The notes: generated by a model not told the origin, from the letters alone. A stretch of 64,000 bases of DNA from Pomphorhynchus laevis (GCA_012934845.2 WNNJ02001142.1:62001-126000), one strand, 5' to 3'. Counted from the first letter of the stretch, positions 1-9,990 are shown. Translations and numbers: made by a program.

Positions 1-7
1 ATTGTAG

Positions 8-163
8 AAAAGGTTAAATTATCAGAAAGGATCACTTGGAATTCCTGAAATAAATACCCACGACTGTGTAAAATTGTGCTTACAATGGTTTTATTTTAGA
101 ATGCCGTTCATTTTGGCAGCAATAGGATTTTTTAAATATTTTGAATGTCAACATTATCTTTGA
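8..163 (+). CDS. Possible terminal exon or small ORF, unidentified
   Basis: An open frame of 51 codons ends in TGA at 161-163 and starts right after an in-frame TAG. It has a fairly protein-like composition (Cys and Trp present, a hydrophobic stretch around FRMPFILAAIGFF) in a region that is otherwise very AT-rich. A splice acceptor could lie at the AG near position 25, which would make this the last exon of a gene entering from the left. I do not recognise the product, and a chance open frame cannot be excluded. Confidence 0.22.
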   Translation, partial: KRLNYQKGSLGIPEINTHDCVKLCLQWFYFRMPFILAAIGFFKYFECQHYL

Positions 164-1025
164 ATTGAAAAAACAATCAGGCAATCAAAATTTTTTATTG
201 TCCAGCTGTTATTTCAATCAATTTTTATGACAATGAGCATCTTTAAGATTATCTTTGATTTTTTTATATTTATATGAAATAATTAATATTTTTAAATATT
301 AATTTGAAGTATAATTTTCTTAAATATTGAATTAATTTAAAATGTGATCATGATAAGTTGATACGCGATGTTTAGACTACCATTTTATACATTTTATGTT
401 AATTTATGGACAATTAATGACACTTTCAATGCTTAAAAATGTATTATTTTGTTTATTTTGTTATATAAAGTGTAAATTTTATAATTTCTTAATATGATAT
501 TATTCATCAGCTATATTTTAAAACTAATGCACAGCTGTCTTTCTTAAGATTCATCCGTGCAATTTCATTTTACATAATAATGTCGACGCGTTACACAATC
601 GCTAACACAAATATTAGCTCTTCTCGCTTCGCTTTCATTTTGAAAAAATTTGTCTGCATTGACATAAGTTTCCTCACGTATTTTGTAATTCAAAATAGGT
701 GTGACTATGGTGGGAAACAGTTTTATTCGTCTTTGCTAGTTTTTATTCACCAAATTATAATTGGACTCTTACAACGTGAAAAACTAGTTAAATTTTTTTT
801 GTATTATATGCGTTTCTTTAATAATCGTTTTTGACATATTTGGGTTTCATATTTGGCTTTGGATGTAATTTTCTTCGTGTTGTAAATTTAATGAAATATC
901 CCAATTTTACACTTTAAATATTTGAAATCTAAAGATGGATCTTCATTTGCTTGTAGCATTTGTCTATTATAACTTTTTTATTTTTATAAATAAAAATTAA
1001 GTTTGTGCAAAGAAATAAATATGAA
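164..1025. other. AT-rich non-coding stretch
   Basis: Low-complexity A/T sequence with no convincing exon, RNA gene or repeat. An 84-codon open frame at 580-834 has no recognisable motif and is treated as chance. Confidence 0.5.
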
Positions 1026-1244
1026 TTAAATAATAAGGTAGTTGCCTATGAAGAGCTTTATAGCCGATTCCAAAAAGGATACCGCATTCCCTCGTTGCAT
1101 GGCTGCGTTGATTCGTTGCATGAGCCAGCTTAATGCGCGTTTATCACCAGTTGTCCGCCTCAACCTTGAACCAAGCTGCCTCAAAAACGCAGATGCGCTG
1201 GGACTGACCGCGTCAAGTATTTCGATGGAGATGGGGACGAACAA
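1026..1244 (-). pseudogene. LINE-like polyprotein C-terminal fragment
   Basis: The minus-strand translation contains the pattern IEILDA...FLRQLGSRLR..TGDKRA...LMQRINAAMQRGNA. I recognise this as a conserved C-terminal motif of retroelement polyproteins in many invertebrate genomes (I/V-ETL...F...LG-R-I...TG...R...F-L-QR-I...A-QRGNA). Only the end of the element remains and the upstream reverse transcriptase is missing. Base composition is clearly GC-richer than the flanks, as expected of an insertion. The exact retroelement family is not certain. A related but different fragment lies at 7922-8110. Confidence 0.55.
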
Positions 1245-1396
1245 ATGCTGTCGATCCTCGAAGAACTGTATTTGGTTCGTTAATATAATAATATAATATA
1301 TAATAAATATTATTTATATGATAGTATAATATTATAATATGGTATTATATAATACTATTGATATGTTAAATAATAACATCAAATACGTTCATCGAC

Positions 1397-1567
1397 GTGA
1401 CAGTGGATGAAAAGCGTCCGATAGGAAGGCCGAAACTGCGATGGATGGACGTCATACGTCATGATTTGATAAGTGTTGGACTGGAAACTAAAGACGCCAT
1501 TGTTAGAGCCAAGTGGAGGCAACTCTCAAAAGCAGCGGACTCCGTCCCTACACGGGAAAGACGCTAA
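1397..1567 (+). pseudogene. RTE-type LINE C-terminal fragment
   Basis: A 57-codon frame ends at TAA 1565-1567 and contains RPIGRPKLRWMDVIRHDL followed by a DAIVRAKWR block. This is the C-terminus of RTE/BovB-type LINE ORF2 (R-x-x-GRP-x-x-RW-x-D-V...D-L...G...DA...R-x-x-WR). No endonuclease or reverse transcriptase sequence is found upstream, so this is a 5'-truncated insertion. It lies downstream of, and opposite in strand to, the fragment at 1026-1244. Confidence 0.65.
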
Positions 1568-2784
1568 AGAAAAAAAGATATGTTTGCTAAATTTACTAAC
1601 ACTTTGATGTGAAGAGTATTTTTAAATATAATCGTCATATTGTAAAATATATTTAATTTATAAATGTAATATGATTACATTTATAATTATGTAATATGAT
1701 CACATGTAAAATATAATGGCTGCTTTTATATTAAATATATAACAATTTCGTAATTTTAACGAATGATTACAAAATATATGGATTTTATGTGTTAAATGCT
1801 TGCTTGTAACTATATCGTGATTTATTCAAAGACTGACATTGACATTTTATAATCTATTAGAATATAAGTCTTGTATTCTAAGATTTTATAAGTTTTATAT
1901 TTATTGTAGAAATTTTAATATATTTTATATTAAATACTATTTTTTTGTGTAAAAATATTAAAATATGGCACTATAAATCCATCGATTGATACAGTACAAT
2001 ATAGATCAGTATGCTTTTTAAAAATTATGACAAACATGTTTTAAAAGTAAATAAAGTTCCTCGCTTGTGTGATATTTTTGAATAAAATGTAAGGCAAATC
2101 GTAATGTTTTCCCAAAATTTACTCTTATTATGGTTTTTTACATCTCCATTTGAAAAGAAATTACTAACGTTGAATAATAATTCATTATTTGACGAAGATT
2201 TTTAATAAAAATTCCGCAATTGATTAGTCTACAATATAATTAAATTATTATTCCATTTTATGCTATTTTTGATTTTATATTTTGTAAAATTTTATTTTTC
2301 AATAAAAATAGTTTATATTTTCTTTTGTTTCTATAATATTATTTGAAAATGGTTACTGTTCGCTAAAACGTATTCGCAAAACTTGTGTCGTAAATAAGTG
2401 AATTCTCTGTAAATAAAAAATAACTGCCAAATAATTGAAATAGCAAGCGAGCGCAATCATAATTGAATATGTTATATATTATGTTATAATTATGTAAAAT
2501 AGTTTAATTACATTTAAAGTTAAATTTACGAATAAAATATTTTGTTATATTCTTTATAAAATATTTTATTTATGAATAAAATATTTTTTAAGATTTATCA
2601 TTTAAAAATTAGATATTTGCAATTTGAAGAATTAATTGTGATTTTAATTGAAGTAAAGGTAAACGTAACAGCAACTACTACGCATGCATGTTTGTAAAGC
2701 TTTGATGTCTATTCAATAAGTTAAAACACGCGCAGATGTAATAAGGGATGTTTCACAATTTGATCGATGTTCATACTTTCTTAG
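1568..2784. other. AT-rich stretch, possibly 5' introns of the next gene
   Basis: Very AT-rich, with no confident exon. If the spliced gene starting at 2785 is real, its upstream exons should lie here, but none with good splice sites and a recognisable product could be picked out. Confidence 0.4.
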
Positions 2785-4565
2785 GTAACAATTGATGTAA
2801 TGGAAATTAACTGTGACATGCAGTTAAGCATCGACCTTGCTGTTACAGTTAAGCATTTGCACAACAAAGCAACAAAGTTCTTAGTCCTAAGTGCTCTTCA
2901 ACAGCAAACCGAAAATAAACACTTGGAGTTTCCTCAATTTAAGGTGATTTTATAAAGGTTCAATTGGAATTTCAATTGTTAGCCAATATAAATATTAATC
3001 CAATATTAATAATATTAATTATCTTTATAAGATAATTAATTACTTTTTAATACAATAATTTTTGAATACGAGAGATAAATTTACAAATACATACTTGAAG
3101 AGATATTAAGTACAAAATATGAGGTCATACAATAAAAACAATCAAATGGAGATATCGCATACAGAATATTAATTAATATTTACATTATATAACTATTAAT
3201 TTTTTTGATAAAATTGCGAGATGATTTTTATTCCTAGAAATGACAGCTGCAGAAATTAAAAGCGTTATATATTTTTAATATAAAGAAAAACACAACATTT
3301 TCTTGTCTTTTAAAATAATAAAAACATACGATAAAAATATTTTAATAGTTTTAATAATTTTCTAAATATAAAAATTTTAATATAATTTTTAGAATTAGAT
3401 TTAATTTTACTCATGGAATATAAAATAAGCAAATCGATAAAACCAGTGGGATTACTCCCTCTTATGAAATAATAAAGACGCTACTAATCACCTACCCAGA
3501 CTGATTAGTAGCGTCCTGCTGTATCAAGAAAAGAAACAATACCTGTGAGGATAATATCGTGTCACAACCAGAAGAATTCCAGCTTACATTTCAGCTTACT
3601 TTTGTTTTTACTTGGTTTTTGAATAATGATTTATAATTAAATAAATTATTTAATGTTAAGTTTAAGACACGAGTGATTAAAGATTGGTGTGCTTTCTTAC
3701 CAGGTGTCACTTTGAGCTTAGATAGTAACTTCACCTGTAAAATTTAAAATTTCTTCTAAACAACTAATTGCTTTACGATCAACATGAGAATAAATGAATT
3801 TGTATTAAGTGTGATTAATTTAATTAATTAAATGATAATAATTTTTTAATAATCAAGTATTTTAAAGTATTATCGATAATTCAGAACTTATTGAACACCA
3901 CCTGCTGAGTATACCTCAACCAGTATTTAATGATAGTTCAAATAATCTACAAGTGTGCATTGTAATCTCACACGTATCCGTCCGTATATACTACATAAAG
4001 TACGCAAATATTGATCTACTTTAATCGTTTTTGTGTGCTACGGTCTCTGTTAATATTCAGCTCAAAAGTAATATATCATAGAATTTGAACATATACTTTT
4101 TCATTTTATTTCTTTTAATTCTCATCCAATATGACTTGCAAGTATGCAAGAAAATGATAATAATAGATGTGCATGTCATTCTATTAGCTGTTTCTTTCTG
4201 TGAAACAAAATGGTGGCCTGGCCCACAGTAATGTCAATCAGGGACACATTAGAGGTACGAGATATTTTAAAAGTATATTTACTATTAACATTTTCTAATA
4301 TCGGTTTATGATTTTTGCTGTTAAACATAATTCAAATATATTTAATTTGCTCAATTAAAACTGATGCAATATTTTTTGCCATTTCACATAATGTTAAATT
4401 TGAATATAAAATAATAAAATTTTCATATCTCTCTGCACAAGCTGACGGTAGCACTTGTCAATATGGTGTGTTTTGATATTAAAAAAAAACAATATATTTT
4501 AAAGCATTTTATTAATGTAAAATATGTATATAATTGAAACAGAAGGTGCTTGGGGTCACTGCTAA
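2785..4565 (+). CDS. Spliced gene, tentatively ERGIC2/Erv41-like, 3' part
   Basis: Candidate exons, each with AG acceptor and GT donor: 2785-2943, 3885-3952, 4188-4254, 4442-4465 and 4543-4565 (TAA). The last four join in one frame (phases 0, 1, 1). The first ends in phase 0 while 3885 needs one carried base, so a small exon between them is missing from the model. Blocks in order are LSIDLAVTVK, ELIEHHLL and DGSTCQYEGAWG. These resemble, in order and rough spacing, the luminal part of ERGIC2/Erv41 cargo receptors of the ER-Golgi shuttle (INIDITVAM, an EEH block, a DAC+I-G block). The conserved VNK-AGNFH segment and later domains are absent; a PLE begins directly after the stop, so the gene may be truncated by that insertion. 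The exon structure is fairly convincing, the identity is weak. Confidence 0.42.
3477..3515. repeat. Perfect 14-bp hairpin
   Basis: GACGCTACTAATCA at 3477-3490 is exactly complementary to 3502-3515, around an 11-nt loop. It stands out as GC-richer than its surroundings and lies in a putative intron of the gene at 2785-4565. No U-run or known RNA family was recognised. It could be a tiny mobile-element tip or a structured intronic element. Confidence 0.6.
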
Positions 4566-4772
4566 ATTATCAAAATCGAAATAGCAAGACACTCCGCATG
4601 AGGTAGAAAATTTATTAAATTTTTGATTCCAGTTTGGAATCATCATCAGAAATCTGAAACAGGTAAAATGTTAAGGATATAAAAAGGAAAAACAAAGATG
4701 CACGTTAGGCAGGTCCTCACGTTATATGGCTATGTCTACGATTGTATTAGCAAACTTTACAAAGAAGGATGC

Positions 4773-5006
4773 TCAAGCACGATTTAGAATTAACCGGTAG
4801 CCATCATTCTCATTTAAGCCGGACTTCAATTCTTCAATCCAGAGTGACTCGCATATTCGCCTTTCAAATTTTCTTTGGACAGAATAGATGACTTAAACAT
4901 AATCAAAATCAATGTTGTGTCCCGTACTTAAGGCGTGCTGAGCCACAGCTGAGTGGTCAGTAATACGTATGGCTGAGCGATGCTCTTTTACTATTGTTTC
5001 TAAAAA
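4773..5006 (-). pseudogene. PLE GIY-YIG endonuclease C-terminal fragment
   Basis: One minus-strand frame with a single internal stop reads KEHRSAIRITDHSAVAQHAL, then STGHNIDFDYV, stop, then RRICESLWIEELKSGLNEND. The pattern EH-x-x-A-I...S-A-V-A-x-H...GH-x-I-D-F...R-x-x-ES-x-x-I-E...N is the C-terminal half of the GIY-YIG nuclease domain of Penelope-like elements, including the catalytic-type Glu in ESLWIE. The N-terminal GIY-YIG strand and the reverse transcriptase are missing. The second arm at 5033-5125 repeats the last part on the plus strand. Confidence 0.65.
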
Positions 5007-5272
5007 CCTAAAAGGTGGTTTTAATAATGTTGAAGTCATCTATTCTGTCCAAAGAAAATTTGAAAGGCGAATATGCAAGTCACTCTGGATTGAAGAATTG
5101 AAGCCCGGCTTAAATGAGAATGATTATACCGTTTAATTTTTAATCGTGATTGAGCATTCTTCTTTGTAAAGTTTGCTAATACAATCGTAGACCTGGCAGC
5201 ACAACGTGAGGAGCCACCTGAATGCATCTTTGTTTTTATTTTTTTCTTTTCTTTTTATTCTTTTTCAGATTT

Positions 5273-5316
5273 CTGATGATGATTCCAAACTGGAATCGAA
5301 AATTTAATAAATTTTC
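5273..5316 (+). ncRNA. Hammerhead-ribozyme-like motif in PLE arm
   Basis: CTGATGA (5273-5279) is followed by a perfect 7-bp hairpin GATTCCA-AAC-TGGAATC (5281-5297), then GAAA (5298-5301) and a short self-complementary A/T stem. This is the order of a hammerhead core (CUGANGA, stem II, GAAA, stem III). The left arm carries the same motif on the minus strand (core at 4643-4649), but there GAAA has become AAAA. Hammerheads with minimal stem III are known from PLE terminal repeats. Stem I is not evident, so activity is doubtful. Confidence 0.45.
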
Positions 5317-5525
5317 TACTCTTTCGAGGCGTTATGCCATTTCGATTTTGATAATGTATATAATTAAAAATGTTTTTACTTTTTCTATCTTTAAATTAGA
5401 TCGTCTAAAATGTCAATATAAAATAACATGGTCATGACAAGATCTGTTCATTTCAGATTGTGGTGATAAGTATAATAGCTAGATAATACGATACAATGAA
5501 CAATATCCGTATTTAATTGTTTGCT

Positions 5526-7028
5526 ATGGATTTAAACAAGATTTTACCATCAATGGCAAGCATGCCGTATATGGTACGTGATATAGTCGATAAGGTTACA
5601 AATGTAGTAATGAACTATACGCCTGTTGAAATTAAGGTAATTAAGGCTACTAATGACGACAACTGGGGTCCCCATAATCGGCTCATGTCAGAAATTGCAG
5701 AGCTCACATTTTCGCCTGTTTATAATGAGTTAATGCTTATGCTATGGAAGCGAGTCTTATCTGAAGGAAGAACAAATTGGCGACGAGTTTATAAGGGATG
5801 TACATTGCTTATTTATTTAATTAAACACGGGTCACATCGAGTAATACATAGTATCCAGGATAGAGTAGAGGAGCTGAGAGTGCTTGAAGATATTAGGTAC
5901 CCAGAAGAAAATGGAAGGAATGTTAACAGAAATGTTCAAACCAAGGTAAACGAATTGCTTCAGTTAGTTGAAGACAGTGACTTAATTGAGAGGGAACGAA
6001 ATAAGGTAAGGGAACTGAAATTAAAATTCGCTGGCATATCATCGTCTAGTAACGATAGATACAGTTTCTCTTCAGCAAGAGATCAAAAATCTAGTCGTTT
6101 TGCATCCTTTGATGATGACATTTCTGGCAAATGGCGAAGCACTAACCCAGGGATATTTGATAAGATAAGTGAAGTAGGAGAACGATTTAAAGAATTTGTA
6201 GCAGACGGAACAAGCTCGTTTAAAAATGAATCAGACAACGAGAGTATTGAAGATCTGCCTGATATTAATACAACGAATTATCGAAAGCAGGAATCATATT
6301 TGGAAAGTAAAGAGTGTAAATCGGATTTTGATGATTTTAGCGACTATCAGCAAGCGGAAGAAGTTAAAACATCACATGGGAATCTGAATACTGCACTGCC
6401 TCAAAACGCTATGAGCGAGTTCTTGTTTACCTTCGATGACACTGTTCCAATTACCAACCTTATGAACGACAACACATCGGCAACCGTCGATGACTTATTT
6501 ACTGCTGATTTTGTGAACAACAATTCGTTTCTAAATTCGAATACTGATACGGGTACACACGATGATATTGATTTATTTAGCCAAATATACCCGGCAAAGT
6601 CAGCATCGGCTGAATCTACAGCAAAGAAGGATATTTTTTTCGATATTGAAAACAATGAGCAGACAAAAGAGAGTTGTTTAATAGATTTTAATATTTTAGA
6701 CACTTTCTTAGATAAGCTCTCAATCGAACATGCTAACGTAAACGTGATCACAAATCCTATACGAAATATTGTTGATGACCCATCCTTAAACAGTACTGAA
6801 ATTGCAGCATTGGGACCAACTATTGCCGAAGGCCAGAAAGACATAAGCAGTCAAATACTAAATGAAGATTTTTTTTCAACAGAGAGAAAAGTAATCCAGC
6901 CGATCAATAAAGCGAAAATACCCGATACATGGGGAGACAGTCTGCATATGCTTAATATTGACATCGATTGCTTAACAAAGTCTAACAAGACTGTCAGTAA
7001 AATACCGATGATGTACATGAAAAAGTGA
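5526..7028 (+). CDS. CLINT1: EpsinR (CLINT1/epsin-4) homolog, ENTH-domain clathrin adaptor
   Basis: A 500-residue protein in one exon. The start is ATG at 5526; the frame is open to a TTG three codons earlier, which is unlikely to be used. An ENTH domain fills roughly residues 15-150 (NVVMNYTPVEIKVIKATNDD, NWGPHNRLMSEIAELTF, GRTNWRRVYKGCTLLIYLIK, IRYPEENGRNVN). It binds phosphoinositides and, in this subfamily, SNAREs such as Vti1. The acidic, disordered tail has DLF/DDLF clathrin-box-like and D/E-F-x-x-F adaptor-ear motifs (DDLFTADF, DIDLFSQIY, EFLFTFDD). It ends with the epsinR C-terminal signature TWGDSLHMLNIDIDCL. The expected role is trans-Golgi/endosome clathrin sorting. Lack of introns contrasts with the intron-rich GTF2H4 in the same window; a retrocopy origin is possible, but the reading frame is intact. 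Confidence 0.9.
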   Translation: MDLNKILPSMASMPYMVRDIVDKVTNVVMNYTPVEIKVIKATNDDNWGPHNRLMSEIAELTFSPVYNELMLMLWKRVLSEGRTNWRRVYKGCTLLIYLIKHGSHRVIHSIQDRVEELRVLEDIRYPEENGRNVNRNVQTKVNELLQLVEDSDLIERERNKVRELKLKFAGISSSSNDRYSFSSARDQKSSRFASFDDDISGKWRSTNPGIFDKISEVGERFKEFVADGTSSFKNESDNESIEDLPDINTTNYRKQESYLESKECKSDFDDFSDYQQAEEVKTSHGNLNTALPQNAMSEFLFTFDDTVPITNLMNDNTSATVDDLFTADFVNNNSFLNSNTDTGTHDDIDLFSQIYPAKSASAESTAKKDIFFDIENNEQTKESCLIDFNILDTFLDKLSIEHANVNVITNPIRNIVDDPSLNSTEIAALGPTIAEGQKDISSQILNEDFFSTERKVIQPINKAKIPDTWGDSLHMLNIDIDCLTKSNKTVSKIPMMYMKK

Positions 7029-7921
7029 CACACGCTTTGAAAGTGTGAAGCCACAGAACTGTTTGTCTATTGTTTTCTTAATTCGGATATATTTTTATTC
7101 TTAAAAAGCGTGAACAATTTTCGTTGTTTTTTTCCGAATTTTATTTCCGCTTTTGGATTTACAGATTGTGCTACTACTCAAACTCGTATAATTCATTCAA
7201 TAATTATTAAATTATTATTCGATTTTTTGATTGATTGTTTTGATTAATATTAGTGTTCTTATTGTATACATTGAGTCATATTGAGTCATATGAACATATT
7301 TGCATCTGATGCCTCACTTAGATTTTTTGACAACATATTCATCGAAATACAATTTTTATATACTTAATTGCACAAGTCTTATATTTTACAAACTATACGA
7401 TATTTATGTCATTCGTATTTATGATTTGTGAATATGGATCGATTTAGTTTCATATGAGTATGGATCGATAGTTCACTCATAACTTAATTATTTATAAAAT
7501 GGTTAAAAGATTTATAGTAAAAATTAGTTAATGCTTCGATAGCTGACTGCTATCATCATCAGGACAAAACAATTTACAATCAAATATGATTAAGTTATAA
7601 TGTAAAACAATAAATCTTTGTTCTTTTTATTTTTATGCAAATTTAATTTTAATGTGAAACGTTTTGTCATAGCTATCCAAAGTTTGACAAATTTTTAATA
7701 AAAATTAGTCCAATTTGACTAAGTTTATTTCTTCATTCTCTCCTGTCAATCGAAACTTAGCAAACGATATCGTTTGCTTTAAAAAACTGCCTTTGTTCAA
7801 AGCGCATAAGCTCCGGAAATAATTGATAAAATGACTGTATAAATAAATGTTCGAAAGACCTGAAACCTATTGGATTTTTCAAATTAGTATTTCAAACTAA
7901 TATTTGGATGCAACGTCCACG
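7029..7921. other. AT-rich 3' flank of epsinR with one PLE scrap
   Basis: Mostly A/T-rich sequence that should contain the epsinR 3' UTR. The only recognisable structure is the hammerhead-like motif at 7534-7562. No exon was recognised. Confidence 0.4.
7534..7562 (-). ncRNA. Hammerhead-like motif, PLE terminal repeat remnant
   Basis: On the minus strand CTGATGA (7556-7562) is followed by a perfect 6-bp hairpin GATAGC-AGTCA-GCTATC and then GAAG (7534-7537). This is the hammerhead order, with the usual GAAA changed to GAAG. The CTGATGATGA start is identical to the PLE arm at 5273, which suggests a solo PLE terminal repeat. It is probably inactive. Confidence 0.4.
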
Positions 7922-8110
7922 AAGTTCGTAGCTGTCGCCATCAAAACGTTGGACAGCCTTGGCAAGGAGACAACCGATTTCCTGGCTTTGGTCGGTAAGC
8001 GGTAAAACGTTATCTGCAATGACCGGCGAGCAAAAACCTTTTTTACTTCAACGCATAAGCGCGGCGATTCGGAGGAAAAACGCGGCATGTATCCGAAAAA
8101 CCCTATCCGG
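7922..8110 (+). pseudogene. LINE-like polyprotein C-terminal fragment
   Basis: The plus-strand translation gives VAVAIKTLDSLGKETTDFLA, a stop at 8003, then FLLQRISAAIRRKNA after a small shift. It is the same C-terminal motif as the fragment at 1026-1244 (ETL...F...LG-R, then F-L-QR-I...A-I-R-N-A) but diverged, so it comes from another element copy or family. It has a stop and a frameshift within 190 bp and higher GC than the flanks. Confidence 0.5.
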
Positions 8111-8354
8111 GAACAGTTCCGTTCCATTTGGATGCGTCGTATAAAAACATATAACAACTCTCTGACTATATTTGTGCATTGCTTTTAAAATCTTACATTA
8201 AATTTTTGTTTTGTTTTATTACAAATAAAAAATTAGTCAGCCTTAAGTGATTTGTGATCTCAAAAAGTAGAAAAAATGTTAATTGGATTTTAGTTCATGA
8301 TTGACGAAAATTCATAGAAAAGGTATATCCTAAACGATATGGGTGATGGTTATA

Positions 8355-8425
8355 AAATTTTCCTCTTTTCTTTGATCCAGCTCCAATAATTCTATATCAA
8401 TAATGGATCAATATCAACTATTTAA
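8355..8425 (+). repeat. Dispersed repeat copy 1 (PLE-tail family)
   Basis: The segment TCCTCTTTTCTTTGATCCAG followed by CTCCAATAATTC and ATCAATAATGGATCAATATC recurs at 9125-9190 and about 9490-9545, inverted at about 9410-9485, and in both arms of the palindrome at 20188-20360. Two of those copies carry a hammerhead-like core upstream, so the family is interpreted as terminal repeats of a PLE. Confidence 0.55.
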
Positions 8426-8461
8426 AACCAAATATTTAAAATTATTATTTCAAGAATTAAC

Positions 8462-8773
8462 TTTAACTCGGCACCGTCTTATTTCAATGACTCGACGAAC
8501 CCATACACTTACCACAAAAAGAGAAAATATGCCAAATACGGAGAACGGGTCACATCGATTAAACACTCTGAATTTCATTCATTTATTGTATCCACTACTG
8601 GTGGAGTTAGTCAAAAGACGAATGCCATTCTAAAGTGAATAGCAACCAAGAAAACAAACAAGAATGGGCAGGATTATCAACAAACGATACGAGATTTGCG
8701 CATCACCTTAAGTCTTTAATTGGCAAAAGTGACTGCACTGTGCATAAGGGCTTTTCGGCGAGCATCAAATTGA
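8462..8773 (+). pseudogene. LINE-like polyprotein C-terminal fragment, second family
   Basis: A 103-codon frame with only two internal stops reads YAKYGERVTSIKHSEFHSFI, VSTTGGVSQKTNAIL, then DLRITLSL-stop-LAKVTALCIRAF. I recognise the pattern EH-x-x-F-x-P-L-V-x-S-T-x-GG-M...LRCRLSFSLLRSAIMCIRG, which ends many cnidarian and mollusc retroelement polyproteins. The frame is preserved over 310 bp, so decay is fairly recent. It lies immediately downstream of one copy of the dispersed repeat at 8355-8425. Confidence 0.5.
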
Positions 8774-8869
8774 AGAATTTCAGTTTATGTTGATGTTATT
8801 GTTTTTATGTTTGTGTTTAGAAAGAAATTTATATTAAAAAAATTGTTTACAGACACAACTCTTCTGTGA

Positions 8870-9012
8870 CTAAGAGACAAGTCCAAAATAATGTGGATCC
8901 TTCCCCCATCAACCTAACATATCTCCTCCCCCTCTATCTTTTGCCTCATCAATCATCTCCTCATTTTCTTAGGATTCCATTTCGATTATCACGTTTCTTT
9001 TAAACCATTCGT
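8870..9012 (+). pseudogene. CR1-like LINE reverse transcriptase scrap
   Basis: The plus-strand translation contains SKIMWILPPS and, after a gap, FLGFHFDYHVSFKPFV. These match the thumb-region blocks KIMWILPRR and LGFHFDNRLSLKPFV of the full LINE at 49-53.5 kb. Only about 140 bp remain, and the end runs into an AAGTATTAACTTT simple repeat. Confidence 0.6.
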
Positions 9013-9084
9013 AAGTATTAACTTTAAGTATTAAAAAGTATTAACTTTAAGTATTAACTTTATTTCAAGTATTAACTTTTCGTA

Positions 9085-9190
9085 ATATTTTGAAGATGCT
9101 AATAGAAGTTAGCGAAATATCAAAAAATTTCCTCTTTTCTTCGATCCAGCTCCAATAACTATTTATCAATAATGGATCAGTATCAATATT
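9085..9190 (+). repeat. Dispersed repeat copy 2 with hammerhead-like core
   Basis: TTGAAGATGCTAATAGAAG then TTAGCGAAATATC matches a hammerhead core CUGANGA with C3 changed to U, a 5-bp stem II GCTAA/TTAGC, then GAAA and the self-complementary ATAT expected for a minimal stem III. It runs directly into the GATCCAGCTCCAATAA repeat. Confidence 0.45.
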
Positions 9191-9296
9191 AAAATATAAT
9201 AATTTTGTCTGCAGTGTTAAGCTTTGCTTGTAATCTTGATATATTTTTGATTCATATATTGCGATATGTGGATCAATATTTATACCAACTGGAAAC

Positions 9297-9545
9297 GAGT
9301 TATAGATTCGTTGTTAAATCGTCTCTTCCAAAAGAGAAATTAACAACAAATCTATAACTCCTCTTTTGGAAGAGACTCCTCAATTTTGGAAGAGAGGATT
9401 TTGTAAAAGTTTTTAAATAGTTGATATTGATCCATTTCTTTGATCCATTTCTTTGCTCCGTGGAGCTGGATCAAAGAAAAGAGGAAATATCAATAAAATG
9501 TTCCTCTTTTCTTTGATCCAACTCCAATATTTCTTTGTGATAATA
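9297..9545. repeat. Palindromic cluster and inverted repeat copies 3 and 3'
   Basis: 9297-9317 and 9340-9360 form a 21-bp inverted repeat with one mismatch around a 22-bp spacer. CTCTTCCAAAAGAG and CTCTTTTGGAAGAG words recur next to it. An inverted copy (about 9410-9485) and a direct copy (about 9490-9545) of the dispersed PLE-tail repeat then lie head to head around GTTGATATTGATCC / GGATCAAAGAAAAGAGG. Confidence 0.5.
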
Positions 9546-9990
9546 TAAATTAAATCAGTTATTATTGATTTTTAATTAATCAAATAGGAAATAAATCGAA
9601 TGTCAGATAATAAGATTTTTTTAGAAAAAGAAGCATCGATATTAGAAAAATAACCTAACGATTTAAGCTTTGAAAAAAATAGGTTTGTGTAATGACATGT
9701 TTTTATTAAATAGTTCTCGGCGTAGATAATCACTTGGCATAGATAATCACTTCGCACCACAGGAATGCCAGATCGATCTATGATCGATTTATGATAAATA
9801 TAATAATTTTGAATTTCAATTTCGGTTGATAACAAATTGCGAATCGAAAATAAGGATACCGTACAATATAATTATAAAAATACAATTGGACTAAAATATT
9901 ATTGGATTGAATAGCTATTTTACGAATGAACTTATTCAGTTTTGAATTCACTTATTAATTTATAAATTAATTTTGGGCTAATTAACAACG
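9546..9990. other. AT-rich stretch without recognised content
   Basis: An 88-codon minus-strand open frame at 9572-9835 has no motif I recognise. It may be decayed PLE sequence, because the adjacent region is PLE. Confidence 0.3.

Larger units (their letters stand above)
4567..5355. mobile_element. Penelope-like element remnant with inverted arms
   Basis: Two arms of about 320 bp, 4567-4894 and 5033-5355, are imperfect reverse complements separated by about 140 bp. The left arm and centre, read on the minus strand, encode the end of a GIY-YIG endonuclease. The right arm repeats the same coding end in the opposite orientation plus the non-coding tail. Inverted pseudo-LTR-like copies are a known architecture of Penelope-like retroelements. 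The insertion lies between the putative ERGIC2-like exon and the 5' flank of the epsinR gene. Indels and substitutions between arms show it is old. Confidence 0.6.

Noticed and set aside
580-834. 84-codon plus-strand ORF
   Set aside because: No motif, no splice or promoter support, AT-rich chance frame.
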